Notes: generated by a model not told the origin, from the sequence alone. DNA of 64,000 nt from a bacterium (GCA_029551285.1 JAKPFT010000062.1:1-64000), one strand, 5' to 3'; positions 16,280 to 25,233 are shown, counted from the first letter of the stretch. Translations and numbers: made by a program.

Positions 16280-19200
16280 TTATTCCTGCCCGATGGCGGC
16301 GTGGTATTCCTGCAGAGAACGAATGCTGATGGTGCCCTTGCGTCTGGCTTCAATGCTCAAAGCAGCCGCTTTCGCGGCCGCCACGGTGGTCACATAGGGA
16401 ATTCTGTATTTGATGGCACTCTTTCGCAGGTAGGAATCGTCGTACTGGCTCAATTTTCCCTTAGGAGTGTTGATGATGAGGTCAATCTCGCCATTTTTAA
16501 TCAGGTCCACAATGTGCGGCCGGTCTTCCTGAAGTTTGTTGGCTCGCTCTGTTTCAATTCCGTGCTGGGCCAGAAAGGCCTGTGTCCCGGCTGTGGCCAG
16601 AAGACGAAAACCAAGAGAAGCAAAGCATCTGGCTACTTCCACCACCGCCTGCTTGTCCCTGTCAGCCACCGTAATCAGCACTGTACCCTCCAGAGGCAGG
16701 CGCTGTCCGGCCGCTTCCTCAGCCTTGAAAAAAGCCAAACTGAAACTTTCGGCCAGTCCGAGCACTTCGCCGGTGGAGCGCATCTCCGGACCCAGGACCG
16801 GGTCGACTTCCGGAAACATGGGAAAGGGAAAAACCGATTCTTTTACCCCGAAGTGCGGAATAGACTTGTTCTTCAACCCCAGACTGGCCAGTGAGTCTCC
16901 CTGCATAAGTCTGGTGGCAATTTTAGCCATGGGGATGTTACAGACCTTGGAAACCAGGGGGACAGTTCTGGAAGCACGGGGATTGGCTTCCAGGACATAA
17001 AGTTTGTCCTGACAGATGGCATACTGCATGTTCATCAGGCCAACTACGTGGAGCGCCCTGGCAATTTTTTTGGTGTACTCTTCAATGGTCTTCAAGTGCT
17101 TTGGCGGAATGTTCACCGGCGGCAGCACGCAGGCGGAATCTCCGGAATGAATGCCGGCTTGCTCAATGTGTTCCATGATGGCCGGAATGAAAACTTCCTT
17201 TCCATCAGAGAGAGCGTCGGCCTCTGTTTCCAGGGCATCTTCCAGAAACTTGTCTATGAGGATCGGTCTTTCGGGAGTCACCCCAACCGCGGCTTCCACG
17301 TACTGACGCAGCATCTCTTCGTCGTAAATGATTTCCATGCCCCGGCCACCCAGTACGTAAGAGGGTCGCAACATCAACGGGTAGCCCAATTTTTTCGCCA
17401 CTGTTAGGGCTTCCTGAAGATTACTGGCCGTCCCGGCGGCCGGCATCGGGATATTCAGTTTTTTCATCATCGTCCGGAAGCGGTCCCGGTCCTCAGCCAG
17501 GTCAATCATATCCGGGGTGGTGCCCAGGATACGCACGCCGGCTTCGTCCAATTCGCGGGCAATATTAAGAGGAGTTTGTCCGCCAAACTGGACAATGACC
17601 CCGGTTGGTTTTTCCTTCTCGTAAATGGCTAAAACGTCCTCCACGGTCAGCGGCTCAAAATATAGTTTGTCAGAAGTGTCGTAATCAGTGGAAACCGTCT
17701 CGGGGTTACAGTTGACCATGATGGTTTCAAAACCGGCTTCTCGCAGGGCAAAGGCCGCGTGGACACAGCAGTAATCAAATTCAATGCCCTGGCCAATGCG
17801 GTTGGGCCCGCCACCCAGGACCATAACTTTTTTCCTGGGGCTGGTGGGAACACTATCCGGAGCGTTGTAAGTGGAAAAGTAATAAGCGGCGTTTTCCACA
17901 CCGCTGACCGGCAGGGCTTCCCATCCCTGGACCAGATTAATCCTCTGGCGCTGCTGGCGAATTTTGTCTTCCTTTTTTTTCAGCAGTTGAGCCAGATAAC
18001 GGTCGCTGAATCCATCCTTTTTAGCCTGAACCAGCAGTTTGTCCGGAAGTTTCTTTCCCCGGTAGCGGAGAATTTCTTCTTCTAACTCCACCAGTTCCTT
18101 CATCTGTTGAATGAACCAGGGTTTGATGTAGGTTTTGCGATAAAGTTCCTCCACCGAGGCCCCTTTCCGGAGGGCTTCATACATGATAAATTGACGCTCG
18201 CTGGTGGGATAAGCCAGCAATTCCATAAGTTCCGGCAGGGAGCGCTGGTGGAAATCTCTGGCAAAGCCCAGGCCAAAACGGCCAATTTCTAATGACCGGA
18301 TAGCCTTCTGGAAGGCTTCCTTATAGGTCTTGCCGATAGACATAACTTCACCCACGGCACGCATCTGGGTGCCTAATTTATCTTCAACATCCCGGAATTT
18401 CTCAAAAGCCCAGCGGGCGAATTTAACCACCACATAGTCGCCACTGGGCCGGTACTTCTCCAGGGTACCTTCCTTCCAGTAGGGGATTTCGTCCAGCGTG
18501 AGACCGGCTGCCAGTTTTGCCGAGACTAAGGCAATGGGAAAACCTGTGGCTTTTGAAGCCAGGGCTGAGGAGCGAGATGTGCGCGGGTTGATTTCAATGA
18601 CCACCACGCGGTGCGTCACCGGGTCATGGGCAAACTGAATGTTGGTGCCACCAATGACTTCAATGGCTTCCACGATGGCATAGGAATATTCCTGAAGACG
18701 CTTTTGAAGCTCCGGGTCTATCGTTAACATGGGAGCCACACAGTAAGAATCTCCAGTGTGGACTCCCATAGCATCAACGTTTTCAATAAAGCAGACAGTA
18801 ATCATCTGGTTTTTGGCATCCCGGACAACTTCCAGTTCTAACTCTTCCCAGCCTAAGACGGATTCTTCTACCAAAATCTGACCAACCATACTGGCGGCTA
18901 TTCCCCGGCTGGCCACAACACGCAACTCTTCCACGTTATAGACCAGTCCACCGCCGGTACCGCCAAGGGTGTAGGCCGGCCTTATTACCACCGGGTAGCC
19001 TAATTCGGCAGCAATTCGTTCGGCTTCTTCCACGGAATAAGCCGGGGCACTTTTGGGCATGGGAATGCCCAGCCGATTCATGGTTTCCTTGAAGGCAATC
19101 CTGTCTTCTCCTCGTTTGATTGCTTCCACATTAACACCAATAACCTTGACTCCGTATCGCTCCAGCACGCCAGAAGAAGCCAGTTGTGACGACAGATTCA

Positions 19201-19486
19201 GGCCGGTCTGGCCGCCTAAGTTGGGTAAAAGCGCGTCCGGTCGTTCCTTTTCTATAATTTTCTCCAGGACTTCGGCGGTCAAGGGTTCAATGTAAGTCTT
19301 ATCAGCCATGCCGGGGTCGGTCATGATGGTTGCAGGATTGGAGTTAACCAGAACAATCTCGTAGCCGAGCTGTCTCAAAGCCTTGCAGGCCTGCGTGCCG
19401 GAATAGTCAAATTCACAGGCCTGACCAATAACAATCGGGCCGGAACCGATAATTAGAACTTTGTGGATGTCGTTGCGTCTGGGCAT
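16280..19486 (-). CDS. carB: carbamoyl phosphate synthase large subunit
   Basis: The product is 1068 residues, the normal length for the large chain. It makes carbamoyl phosphate from bicarbonate, glutamine-derived ammonia and two ATP, for pyrimidine and arginine synthesis. The two homologous ATP-grasp halves are both complete. The first begins KVLIIGSGPIVIGQACEFDYSGTQ; the second begins VMVLGGGPNRIGQGIEFDYCC near residue 558. The C-terminal MGS-like allosteric domain (about 930-1068) carries NTPKGK. The ATG at 19486 is preceded by AAAGGAG at a 5-nt spacing, so it is preferred over an upstream in-frame start at 19519. No carA is adjacent; the small subunit must be elsewhere. An extended -10 box lies about 50 nt upstream. 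Confidence 0.97.
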   Translation of the reverse strand: MPRRNDIHKVLIIGSGPIVIGQACEFDYSGTQACKALRQLGYEIVLVNSNPATIMTDPGMADKTYIEPLTAEVLEKIIEKERPDALLPNLGGQTGLNLSSQLASSGVLERYGVKVIGVNVEAIKRGEDRIAFKETMNRLGIPMPKSAPAYSVEEAERIAAELGYPVVIRPAYTLGGTGGGLVYNVEELRVVASRGIAASMVGQILVEESVLGWEELELEVVRDAKNQMITVCFIENVDAMGVHTGDSYCVAPMLTIDPELQKRLQEYSYAIVEAIEVIGGTNIQFAHDPVTHRVVVIEINPRTSRSSALASKATGFPIALVSAKLAAGLTLDEIPYWKEGTLEKYRPSGDYVVVKFARWAFEKFRDVEDKLGTQMRAVGEVMSIGKTYKEAFQKAIRSLEIGRFGLGFARDFHQRSLPELMELLAYPTSERQFIMYEALRKGASVEELYRKTYIKPWFIQQMKELVELEEEILRYRGKKLPDKLLVQAKKDGFSDRYLAQLLKKKEDKIRQQRQRINLVQGWEALPVSGVENAAYYFSTYNAPDSVPTSPRKKVMVLGGGPNRIGQGIEFDYCCVHAAFALREAGFETIMVNCNPETVSTDYDTSDKLYFEPLTVEDVLAIYEKEKPTGVIVQFGGQTPLNIARELDEAGVRILGTTPDMIDLAEDRDRFRTMMKKLNIPMPAAGTASNLQEALTVAKKLGYPLMLRPSYVLGGRGMEIIYDEEMLRQYVEAAVGVTPERPILIDKFLEDALETEADALSDGKEVFIPAIMEHIEQAGIHSGDSACVLPPVNIPPKHLKTIEEYTKKIARALHVVGLMNMQYAICQDKLYVLEANPRASRTVPLVSKVCNIPMAKIATRLMQGDSLASLGLKNKSIPHFGVKESVFPFPMFPEVDPVLGPEMRSTGEVLGLAESFSLAFFKAEEAAGQRLPLEGTVLITVADRDKQAVVEVARCFASLGFRLLATAGTQAFLAQHGIETERANKLQEDRPHIVDLIKNGEIDLIINTPKGKLSQYDDSYLRKSAIKYRIPYVTTVAAAKAAALSIEARRKGTISIRSLQEYHAAIGQE

Positions 19487-19535
19487 AGAACTCCTTTGTG
19501 AGAAGGTGAGAAGTTGCACTCCTTACCTGGGCAGA

Positions 19536-19541
19536 ATTATA
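19536..19541 (-). promoter_or_regulatory. extended -10 box upstream of carB
   Basis: The minus strand reads TGG-TATAAT, an extended -10 element. No good -35 box is visible at 17 nt. The resulting leader would be about 45 nt and contains the carB Shine-Dalgarno. Confidence 0.45.
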
Positions 19542-19585
19542 CCACGGGCTTAAGAAACCGGTAAAACCCACCGTTCTGGTCAGGC

Positions 19586-20332
19586 TTAACCCTTTTTTTC
19601 TGAATCCGGATACTCCAGTAAGGGAGTGTGTTCCCAGGGGAAGTAGGGGGAAACCTTAAAAGCAGCAGCAATTGTCCGGAAAAAGGCCAGGTGACCCACT
19701 GGCCCGGGATGGATTGTGTCAGCCATCCACAACCACAGATTTTGGGGATGAGCGGTGAGAAAGCGATAGGGAATCCGATGATTTTTCCAGGCCGAGTAAA
19801 GATCAACCACCGGCAACTTCAGTTCTTCAGCCAGGTCTTTAAGCGCTTTAGCGCTGGCTTCGGAATGGGCAGGCGACTCAGGAAAGGCTTCCCCGGGTCT
19901 GGCGCCTTCAGGCAGGGGTTGCCAGTAGCCGTAAACGACCGGGTTCCAGGTGATAAAAAGAATTTCGCTGCCAGCTGCCTGAATTCGTTTTATCACTTCC
20001 CGGGCCGCAGCGCGGTCAGTGGCAAAAAGATCTGCTTCCTTAGGTGGTTTGTCTTTCGCCAGACCGCCGATGGCACTTACCACCAGGTCTGGCCGGAAAC
20101 GCAGGACGGAAGTCTCCAGCCGGGTCAGTTCTGAAGTGTAAGAACTGCCGCATTTACTGGAGTTAATGACGGTGATGAAGCCGTCGCCGTAAGTGTGCCA
20201 GAGGGCTTCTGACAGATACTGAACCCAGTTTTTCCGGCCAAGTGTCCAGTGACAATCCACGGAGCAGGAGTCGCCAATAACAACAATGACTGTAGGCTCT
20301 TGCTTGCCCAGTTTTTCCAGCGTTCGTTCCAT
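19586..20332 (-). CDS. SGNH/GDSL-family hydrolase
   Basis: The 248-residue protein lacks a signal peptide. The SGNH signature is visible: GDS at 20-22 (nucleophile Ser22), a conserved Gly-containing block (SKCGSSYTSEL), FITWNP as the block III-like Asn, and DTIHPG with Asp205 and His208 completing the catalytic triad. Family members are esterases or lipases, often deacetylating sugars. It lies 20 nt downstream of the PHP/dockerin gene on the same strand, so the two are likely co-transcribed. The substrate is unknown. Confidence 0.8.
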   Translation of the reverse strand: MERTLEKLGKQEPTVIVVIGDSCSVDCHWTLGRKNWVQYLSEALWHTYGDGFITVINSSKCGSSYTSELTRLETSVLRFRPDLVVSAIGGLAKDKPPKEADLFATDRAAAREVIKRIQAAGSEILFITWNPVVYGYWQPLPEGARPGEAFPESPAHSEASAKALKDLAEELKLPVVDLYSAWKNHRIPYRFLTAHPQNLWLWMADTIHPGPVGHLAFFRTIAAAFKVSPYFPWEHTPLLEYPDSEKKG

Positions 20333-20352
20333 TTTTCTCTCCCTGTGAAGAT

Positions 20353-21558
20353 TTAACGGGGTTGTCTGTTCAAAGCAGACCTCAGTACAAAAAGGACATC
20401 GCTTATATCAACGACGCCGTCTCCGTTGAGGTCACCCCTTTCAAATAACCAGCGGGGATAGGGATGGGCATAGACCTTTCCGTTGACCGGAAGGCTCGCC
20501 TGGATGACCAGACGCAGGCAGCAGATGACGTCCAGGATGTTGATTGTTCCGTCTCCATTAATGTCTCCGTCCGCCAGTTCCTGCACCCAGATGGGATTGG
20601 TCAGGGCAATAACCTGCCCGGAACTGTTGAGGCCCTGCAGACGCAGGCAGATTGAGTTTTTCTCCAAGGGAACGGTTAATTCTACCGGTGAGGGTGAAAG
20701 AACTGTATCTATGATGGCAGCCGTGGAAATTCCATCAGGGTCCACCCGGAGAATGCGAACCAGTTCCAGCGTTCCGTCGCTGACCCAGGTAACGTTGAGA
20801 TGAGCCACTCCGGAGCGCTCAGGGATACCAGCAGTTTCGCCCAGTTCTGACGGTCCGACTTCAAAGTTGAGAAACGGGCCACGACTCATAACCACTTTAC
20901 CTGTTTTCAGCGCCTGGAGAATTTCTTCCTCCGCTGGGCCTGCCCTGACGTAGAGAAAAGGGTCACCAAGAGAATCGGGAGAATGAGCGTCGGTGTTGGC
21001 TATGCCCAGAACTTTTCTCTGCTGCATCAACAGTTCATCCCAGAGATACTCGCAGCTGCTACGGCCGTTCCAGACCTCAATGCCTGTATATCCATCCACG
21101 CTAAGGTCATCCCAGCCCAGGTCAGGACTGTCCGGATGAGCGATGTATCCAAAACCGCCCAGGGAAATCACATAGTTTATCAGGCCCTGGCAGGAATCAA
21201 TCAAACTTGGCTGGAAGTGTTCCAGACCGTAGCCGAGGTAGTGGTTGGTCAGGCCAAATTCTGACCCGGCCATGACGATAATGTCGGTTGAAGCCTGCCG
21301 GCATTCTCTCACATAATTGTTCCAACTTTTCAGGAAGAAGAAGGGAGCGTGGTCAGTCAGATAAAGCCACTGTAAACCCAGGTCCTTCGCCCTGGAGGCC
21401 ATGACAGCGATAGAAGAATTTCCATCGGAATAAGTGGAATGCAGGTGAGCATCTCCCACCAGCCAGCCAGAGACATGCGGCATGGCTGAACATAGAGAAA
21501 CTGCAAGCAACCAGAAAACACCTGGCCAGCCGGAGAAAGACCGTGCTATTTTTTTCAC
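20353..21558 (-). CDS. secreted PHP-domain metallohydrolase with C-terminal dockerin-like repeats
   Basis: The 401-residue product has a signal peptide at 1-25. A PHP domain (about 30-245) follows with the metal ligands GDAHLHSTYSDG, LYLTDHAP, IAHPDSPD and NTDAHSPD, as in CehA/McbA-type metallohydrolases that cleave phosphoesters. Residues 330-401 contain two copies of the Ca-binding dockerin I loop, GDINGDGTINILD and GDLNGDGVVDISD. Dockerins bind cohesins; no cohesin gene is in the window. The start is GTG with AGGAAGGTGA about 6 nt upstream. A strong intrinsic terminator lies in the leader at 21606-21634, so expression may be attenuated. The SGNH hydrolase gene follows 20 nt downstream. Confidence 0.85.
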   Translation of the reverse strand: MKKIARSFSGWPGVFWLLAVSLCSAMPHVSGWLVGDAHLHSTYSDGNSSIAVMASRAKDLGLQWLYLTDHAPFFFLKSWNNYVRECRQASTDIIVMAGSEFGLTNHYLGYGLEHFQPSLIDSCQGLINYVISLGGFGYIAHPDSPDLGWDDLSVDGYTGIEVWNGRSSCEYLWDELLMQQRKVLGIANTDAHSPDSLGDPFLYVRAGPAEEEILQALKTGKVVMSRGPFLNFEVGPSELGETAGIPERSGVAHLNVTWVSDGTLELVRILRVDPDGISTAAIIDTVLSPSPVELTVPLEKNSICLRLQGLNSSGQVIALTNPIWVQELADGDINGDGTINILDVICCLRLVIQASLPVNGKVYAHPYPRWLFERGDLNGDGVVDISDVLFVLRSALNRQPR

Positions 21559-21605
21559 CGTGGCTCACCTTCCTGAATTAATTTCTCGTTTCCCAGAAGG
21601 ATAAG

Positions 21606-21634
21606 AAAAAAACCGCATTTTTGGTTATGCGGCT
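21606..21634 (-). terminator. rho-independent terminator in the leader of the PHP/dockerin gene
   Basis: The minus strand folds as CCGCAT / ATGCGG (21627-21632 with 21613-21618) with an 8-nt loop, followed directly by seven T residues (21606-21612). It reads towards the PHP gene, whose start is 48 nt further on. No gene on this strand ends just upstream, so it acts either as a leader attenuator or as a stop for a short RNA. Confidence 0.6.
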
Positions 21635-21654
21635 GGCTATCCGGAAACCCTGAT

Positions 21655-21660
21655 ATTATA
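21655..21660 (-). promoter_or_regulatory. candidate -10 box upstream of the PHP/dockerin gene
   Basis: A perfect TATAAT lies on the minus strand, about 20 nt upstream of the leader terminator. A TTGACT sits only 6 nt before it, too close to be its -35 box. The rest of 21559-21910 contains no gene I can support. Confidence 0.35.
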
Positions 21661-21910
21661 CCTTACAGTCAACAGCTACAGGAATTCTTGTTCAGGTTAC
21701 AGGACACCAGTGAATCCGGCTACATTAGCAAACCAGGAACTTCCGGTGGGTCTTTTAAATCAAATAAGCAGGCAAACTACCGACATAAGAGTCCGGGTGT
21801 CAACAGGGGTAGATTTCAAAGCGGGTGGGCAGAAATCTTTCCGAAGTCAGATACTTTCCTTCAGCAAGTTCGTTATGTAGAAATTTCGAATAAAATAAGC
21901 AGTGAGGAAA

Positions 21911-21939
21911 TTGCCAGAAACCGCCCCCTGTTATATCAT
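21911..21939 (+). promoter_or_regulatory. promoter of nadE, predicting a leaderless mRNA
   Basis: TTGCCA (21911-21916), a 17-nt spacer and TATCAT (21934-21939). The predicted transcription start, 7 nt beyond the -10 box, coincides with the A of the nadE ATG. No Shine-Dalgarno is present. Confidence 0.6.
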
Positions 21940-21945
21940 ACGAGT

Positions 21946-22752
21946 ATGAGAACAATTCCCAGGTTACATGTAAACCGCGTAAGTGATTATCTGATTGCTT
22001 TTTTGCGAGATGAGTTTAAGAAGGCTGGGTTCCGGCGGGCAGTGCTGGGTCTTTCCGGCGGCGTAGATTCTTCTGTGGTGGCGGCTCTTTGCGCTGAGGC
22101 CCTTGGTCGGGCAAACACCTACGGAATTATTCTGCCCTGTCACACTGCGGCCGGAGCTGGCCTTGCCCATGCTCGCCTTATAGTTAAGACGCTGGGTATC
22201 TGTCATCTGGAATTGGACATTACCGCCCAGGTGGAGACTTATTTCAAGAATTTCCCCCAGGCAGATAGTGTGCGTCGGGGCAACAAGATTGCCCGGGAGA
22301 GAATGTCGGTTCTTTATGACCTTTCCAGCCACTTTGGAGCGCTGGTGGTGGGTACCAGTAACAAGAGTGAAAGATATCTCGGCTATGGAACAATTTACGG
22401 GGATATGGCCTGTGCTATCAACCCGGTCGGGGACCTTTATAAAACCGAGATGTATCAACTGGCGGAATACCTGAAAATTCCAGCCGAGATTGTCAGGAAA
22501 GCACCCAGTGCAGAACTCTGGCCAGGGCAAACAGATGAGGACGAATTAGGTTTTTCTTATGCCGAGATTGACCAGGTCCTTCACGCGTATGTGGATAGAA
22601 AATTAAGCCCTGAAGAAATCGTGAGGAATCTTGGTTTAAAAGAAACGCTGGTGAAACGGGTAGCGGAGCTGGTGAGAAAGAGCGAGTTTAAACGGCGGTT
22701 GCCGCTGGTGGCTAATATCCCCCAGGAAATCAAGTATGTGAAGGAACCGTGA
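21946..22752 (+). CDS. nadE: NAD synthetase (ammonia-dependent type)
   Basis: The 268-residue product matches the short NH3-dependent NAD synthetase, which amidates deamido-NAD in the last step of NAD synthesis. The PP-loop LSGGVDSSVV lies at about 36-45. Other conserved segments are GTSNKSERYLGYGT, the conserved acidic GDMA segment and KAPSAELWPGQTDEDELG. There is no glutaminase domain. The reading frame is open 86 codons further upstream, but that part is unlike NadE and covers the promoter. The ATG at 21946 is therefore the start. The UroD-like gene overlaps its stop by 4 nt (GTGA). Confidence 0.93.
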   Translation: MRTIPRLHVNRVSDYLIAFLRDEFKKAGFRRAVLGLSGGVDSSVVAALCAEALGRANTYGIILPCHTAAGAGLAHARLIVKTLGICHLELDITAQVETYFKNFPQADSVRRGNKIARERMSVLYDLSSHFGALVVGTSNKSERYLGYGTIYGDMACAINPVGDLYKTEMYQLAEYLKIPAEIVRKAPSAELWPGQTDEDELGFSYAEIDQVLHAYVDRKLSPEEIVRNLGLKETLVKRVAELVRKSEFKRRLPLVANIPQEIKYVKEP

Positions 22753-23834
22753 CTCCAAAACGACGCTGGCTGGCGGCCTTGAGGTTAGAGCCGCTTGACC
22801 GGCTACCCTTCTGGCCCAAACTTAATGCCAATTATCCCGGGTGGCAGCGCTCCCCTTTTTCAAAGATGGAATTGGTAAGGTTGCACCGCTGGGTGGGCAG
22901 TGACCAGCACCGGTGGTGTTCGGCCTGCGTGCGGGAGGTGCGCAAGAAAACCTCCCTGGTGCAGGAAATTAGGGGAAAACGCCAGAGATGGTTTTACCAC
23001 ACACCTTCAGGGACACTGACGGCAGAATGGATTTTTGATGAAGTCTCCGGGTCCTGGCACCCGCGAGAGTTCCCGGTGAAAAAGCCTGAGGACATAGAAA
23101 TTCTCAACGCTTTCTTCTCGGACTGTTCCTGGGAGCCGGATAATCACCTGAAGGAGGAAGCAGAGCAGCAGGTAAGGGAAATTGGGGAAGAAGCAGTGGT
23201 CGCTACTGGTATTGGCACTTCTCCCCTGATGGACTGGCTGCAGCACCTGTCCGGCATTGAAAACGGTCATTATCTACTGGCTGATGAACCGGAAATGGTG
23301 CGGGCGCTTTTTCAGACTATGCACCGCAGTGTGCTGCGGCGAACAGAGATGGTCGTGGCTACCTCTCCGGCTGACCTCTGTTATATCACGGAAAATACCT
23401 CTACCACTCTTATTTCTCCGGCGCAGTACCAACTCTGGAACAAAGAGCATGTCCGGGCTTATGCCGCCTGTATCCGCTCAGCCGGGAAGATAGCCGTGTT
23501 GCACATGTGCGGCAAGTTAAAATCGCTTCTCCCTGACCTCAACGAGATTCCCGTCCATGGCTTTGAGGCTTTTACCTCTCCGCCAGTAGGAGATACAACC
23601 CTGCTGGATGGCCGAACTTTCTGTCCGGAGAAGTGCCTGCTCGGAGGTACCAATGCTACCTTGTGGCTGCAACCAGCCCGGAGGATTTGCCAGGAACTGG
23701 AAAAAGATTTACAGGCTTTGCCCCATCACCGGGGGCTGGTAATTACTTCAGCCGGGGTAATGCCGCCGGGCTGTTCCCCGGAGACGATCAAGCAGGTGGC
23801 TGATTTTGTTCGGTCCTTCCCGGCCAGGTTTTAA
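22749..23834 (+). CDS. uroporphyrinogen decarboxylase-superfamily protein, methyltransferase-like
   Basis: The 361-residue protein has the UroD/MtaA TIM-barrel pattern, starting RRWLAALRLEPLDRLPFWPK. The motif VLHMCGKL near residue 250 has the His-x-Cys-Gly zinc-binding arrangement of the corrinoid-linked methyltransferases MtaA/MtbA, which true UroD enzymes lack. The final segment VITSAGVMPPGCSPETI supplies a late Cys. A methyl-transfer role is therefore more likely than haem synthesis. It starts with GTG overlapping the nadE stop, so translation is coupled. No corrinoid protein gene is seen nearby, so the partner is unknown. Confidence 0.75.
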   Translation: MTPKRRWLAALRLEPLDRLPFWPKLNANYPGWQRSPFSKMELVRLHRWVGSDQHRWCSACVREVRKKTSLVQEIRGKRQRWFYHTPSGTLTAEWIFDEVSGSWHPREFPVKKPEDIEILNAFFSDCSWEPDNHLKEEAEQQVREIGEEAVVATGIGTSPLMDWLQHLSGIENGHYLLADEPEMVRALFQTMHRSVLRRTEMVVATSPADLCYITENTSTTLISPAQYQLWNKEHVRAYAACIRSAGKIAVLHMCGKLKSLLPDLNEIPVHGFEAFTSPPVGDTTLLDGRTFCPEKCLLGGTNATLWLQPARRICQELEKDLQALPHHRGLVITSAGVMPPGCSPETIKQVADFVRSFPARF

Positions 23835-25208
23835 TCACTCCACCGCTGCCGATCCCATTTCGTACTCGCCCTGAATACCCTTGATTACTCTGGGAACTTC
23901 CTGGCGAAAGACATTACCAAAACAGGCGTTAAGTTCTCGCGCTACCTCAGGGAAGGAGTCAATAATGTTTTCTTTTTCTGCCGGGTCTTGCTTCAGGTTG
24001 AAGAGACAGTCAGGTTCGGCCGCGCCGGTCTGAAGGTAGCTCCACTGCTCGTTTCTGATACATCTTTCCACTCTGGCATGATACCCGCAAATGATGGCTT
24101 TTCTGAAGGTGTTCGTCTCTCCGCGAATCAGTTTAGCGAAACTCTGGCCACCCATCGGTATGGTATCAGTCTGGTAGCCCAGAATTTCCAGAATTGTTGG
24201 CAGCACATCGGGAAACTGGGCCAGAGCTTTAAGGCGCTGGCCCCCGTACTTTCCCTGAGGTAACCTGAGGAAAAAAGGGACCTTCAGCAATTCACTGTAC
24301 ATGCGGTCGGCGCTTTTCAGAAACTTGCCATGGTCGGCTAACGGATGGCCGTGGTCAGCGGTGAGAACAAGGAGTGAATCTTCGTAGTAGCCAAGTTCCT
24401 CAAGGGCACGAAGAAGCTGACCCACCCAGTAGTCCACGCAGGCCACTTCCCCGGCGTAAAGACCGCGGATAAAGCGGATTTCTTCTGGCGTGGCCCACTC
24501 AGAAGCCAGACCGCCCATCGGCAGAATTAACCTTGGCCCGCGATAGTTTTTGTCAGTGTAGACATCAAAACGGGCCGGTGGGTCCCAGGGTTCGTGTGGT
24601 TCAAAAGAATCAAACCAGAGAAAGATTTTTTTCTGGTTTCGGTGTCTGGCCTTTTTTAAGAATTCCGTGGCTTTTTCTACTAAGCGTGCGGTAAACCAGG
24701 TGTTCTCATCTAAATGGTCTGTGTTAGCCAGAAACTGGGCCACTCTTCTTTTCCAGTGTTCCGGGTAGTTTGAGTTCACGTAGTTTTCCAGTTTTCTTTC
24801 CGGCAGCGGGATACTGGCCGGGTCATATTCCTGACCGCGCACCCAGTGGTAAAGGTTAAAATGTGCGTGGTAGTTCATCCCCGGTGCCCGATAGTGGTAG
24901 GTATCGGTGATGAAAGCGGAAAGATAATCTTCCCGGCGGAGAATATCGGCGATGGTCATATCGTAAGGGGTGAGAGCGCACCAGGGACGGTAGGGCAAAG
25001 AATAGTAGCCAGTCATCAACTCATAACGGACAGGAATAGTTGGCAGTCCGCAGGGATAAACGTTGTCAAAAACGATGCTGCTGGCTGCCAGTTGGTCCAG
25101 ATTGGGCGTCTGACAGGCGGCTACATCGGGAAAGGCTGGTTTCCCCTGATGGTAGAAACTTACATGGTCCTGCCTTAAACTGTCCAGCATGATGAAGATA
25201 AGATTCAT
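23835..25208 (-). CDS. sulfatase-fold hydrolase with Thr at the nucleophile position
   Basis: The 457-residue product has the alkaline phosphatase/sulfatase fold: IFIMLDSLRQDH at the N-terminus (metal ligands Asp9 and Asp14), CQTPNLDQLA, and LVLTADHGHPLADHG with the C-terminal Asp-His metal pair. At the sulfatase signature C/S-x-P-S-R the sequence is T57-I-P-V-R followed by YELMTG. The residue normally converted to formylglycine is thus Thr. Thr nucleophiles occur in related phosphodiesterases and phosphatases, so this may hydrolyse phosphate esters or use an unusual mechanism. No signal peptide is seen, suggesting a cytoplasmic site. The ATG at 25208 follows GGAGG at 5 nt. It is divergent from the esterase gene. 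Confidence 0.8.
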   Translation of the reverse strand: MNLIFIMLDSLRQDHVSFYHQGKPAFPDVAACQTPNLDQLAASSIVFDNVYPCGLPTIPVRYELMTGYYSLPYRPWCALTPYDMTIADILRREDYLSAFITDTYHYRAPGMNYHAHFNLYHWVRGQEYDPASIPLPERKLENYVNSNYPEHWKRRVAQFLANTDHLDENTWFTARLVEKATEFLKKARHRNQKKIFLWFDSFEPHEPWDPPARFDVYTDKNYRGPRLILPMGGLASEWATPEEIRFIRGLYAGEVACVDYWVGQLLRALEELGYYEDSLLVLTADHGHPLADHGKFLKSADRMYSELLKVPFFLRLPQGKYGGQRLKALAQFPDVLPTILEILGYQTDTIPMGGQSFAKLIRGETNTFRKAIICGYHARVERCIRNEQWSYLQTGAAEPDCLFNLKQDPAEKENIIDSFPEVARELNACFGNVFRQEVPRVIKGIQGEYEMGSAAVE

Positions 25209-25233
25209 TTTTCCTCCGGGTTGTTTGAAGGAG

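Noticed and set aside
21559..21700. Possible riboswitch in the PHP gene leader
   Set aside because: Apart from the terminator hairpin I could not match any known riboswitch core, so only the terminator and the -10 box are reported.
21688..21945. N-terminal extension of nadE in the same open frame
   Set aside because: The 86 extra residues are low in hydrophobic pattern and unlike NadE, and they cover a good promoter. The standard-length start is better.
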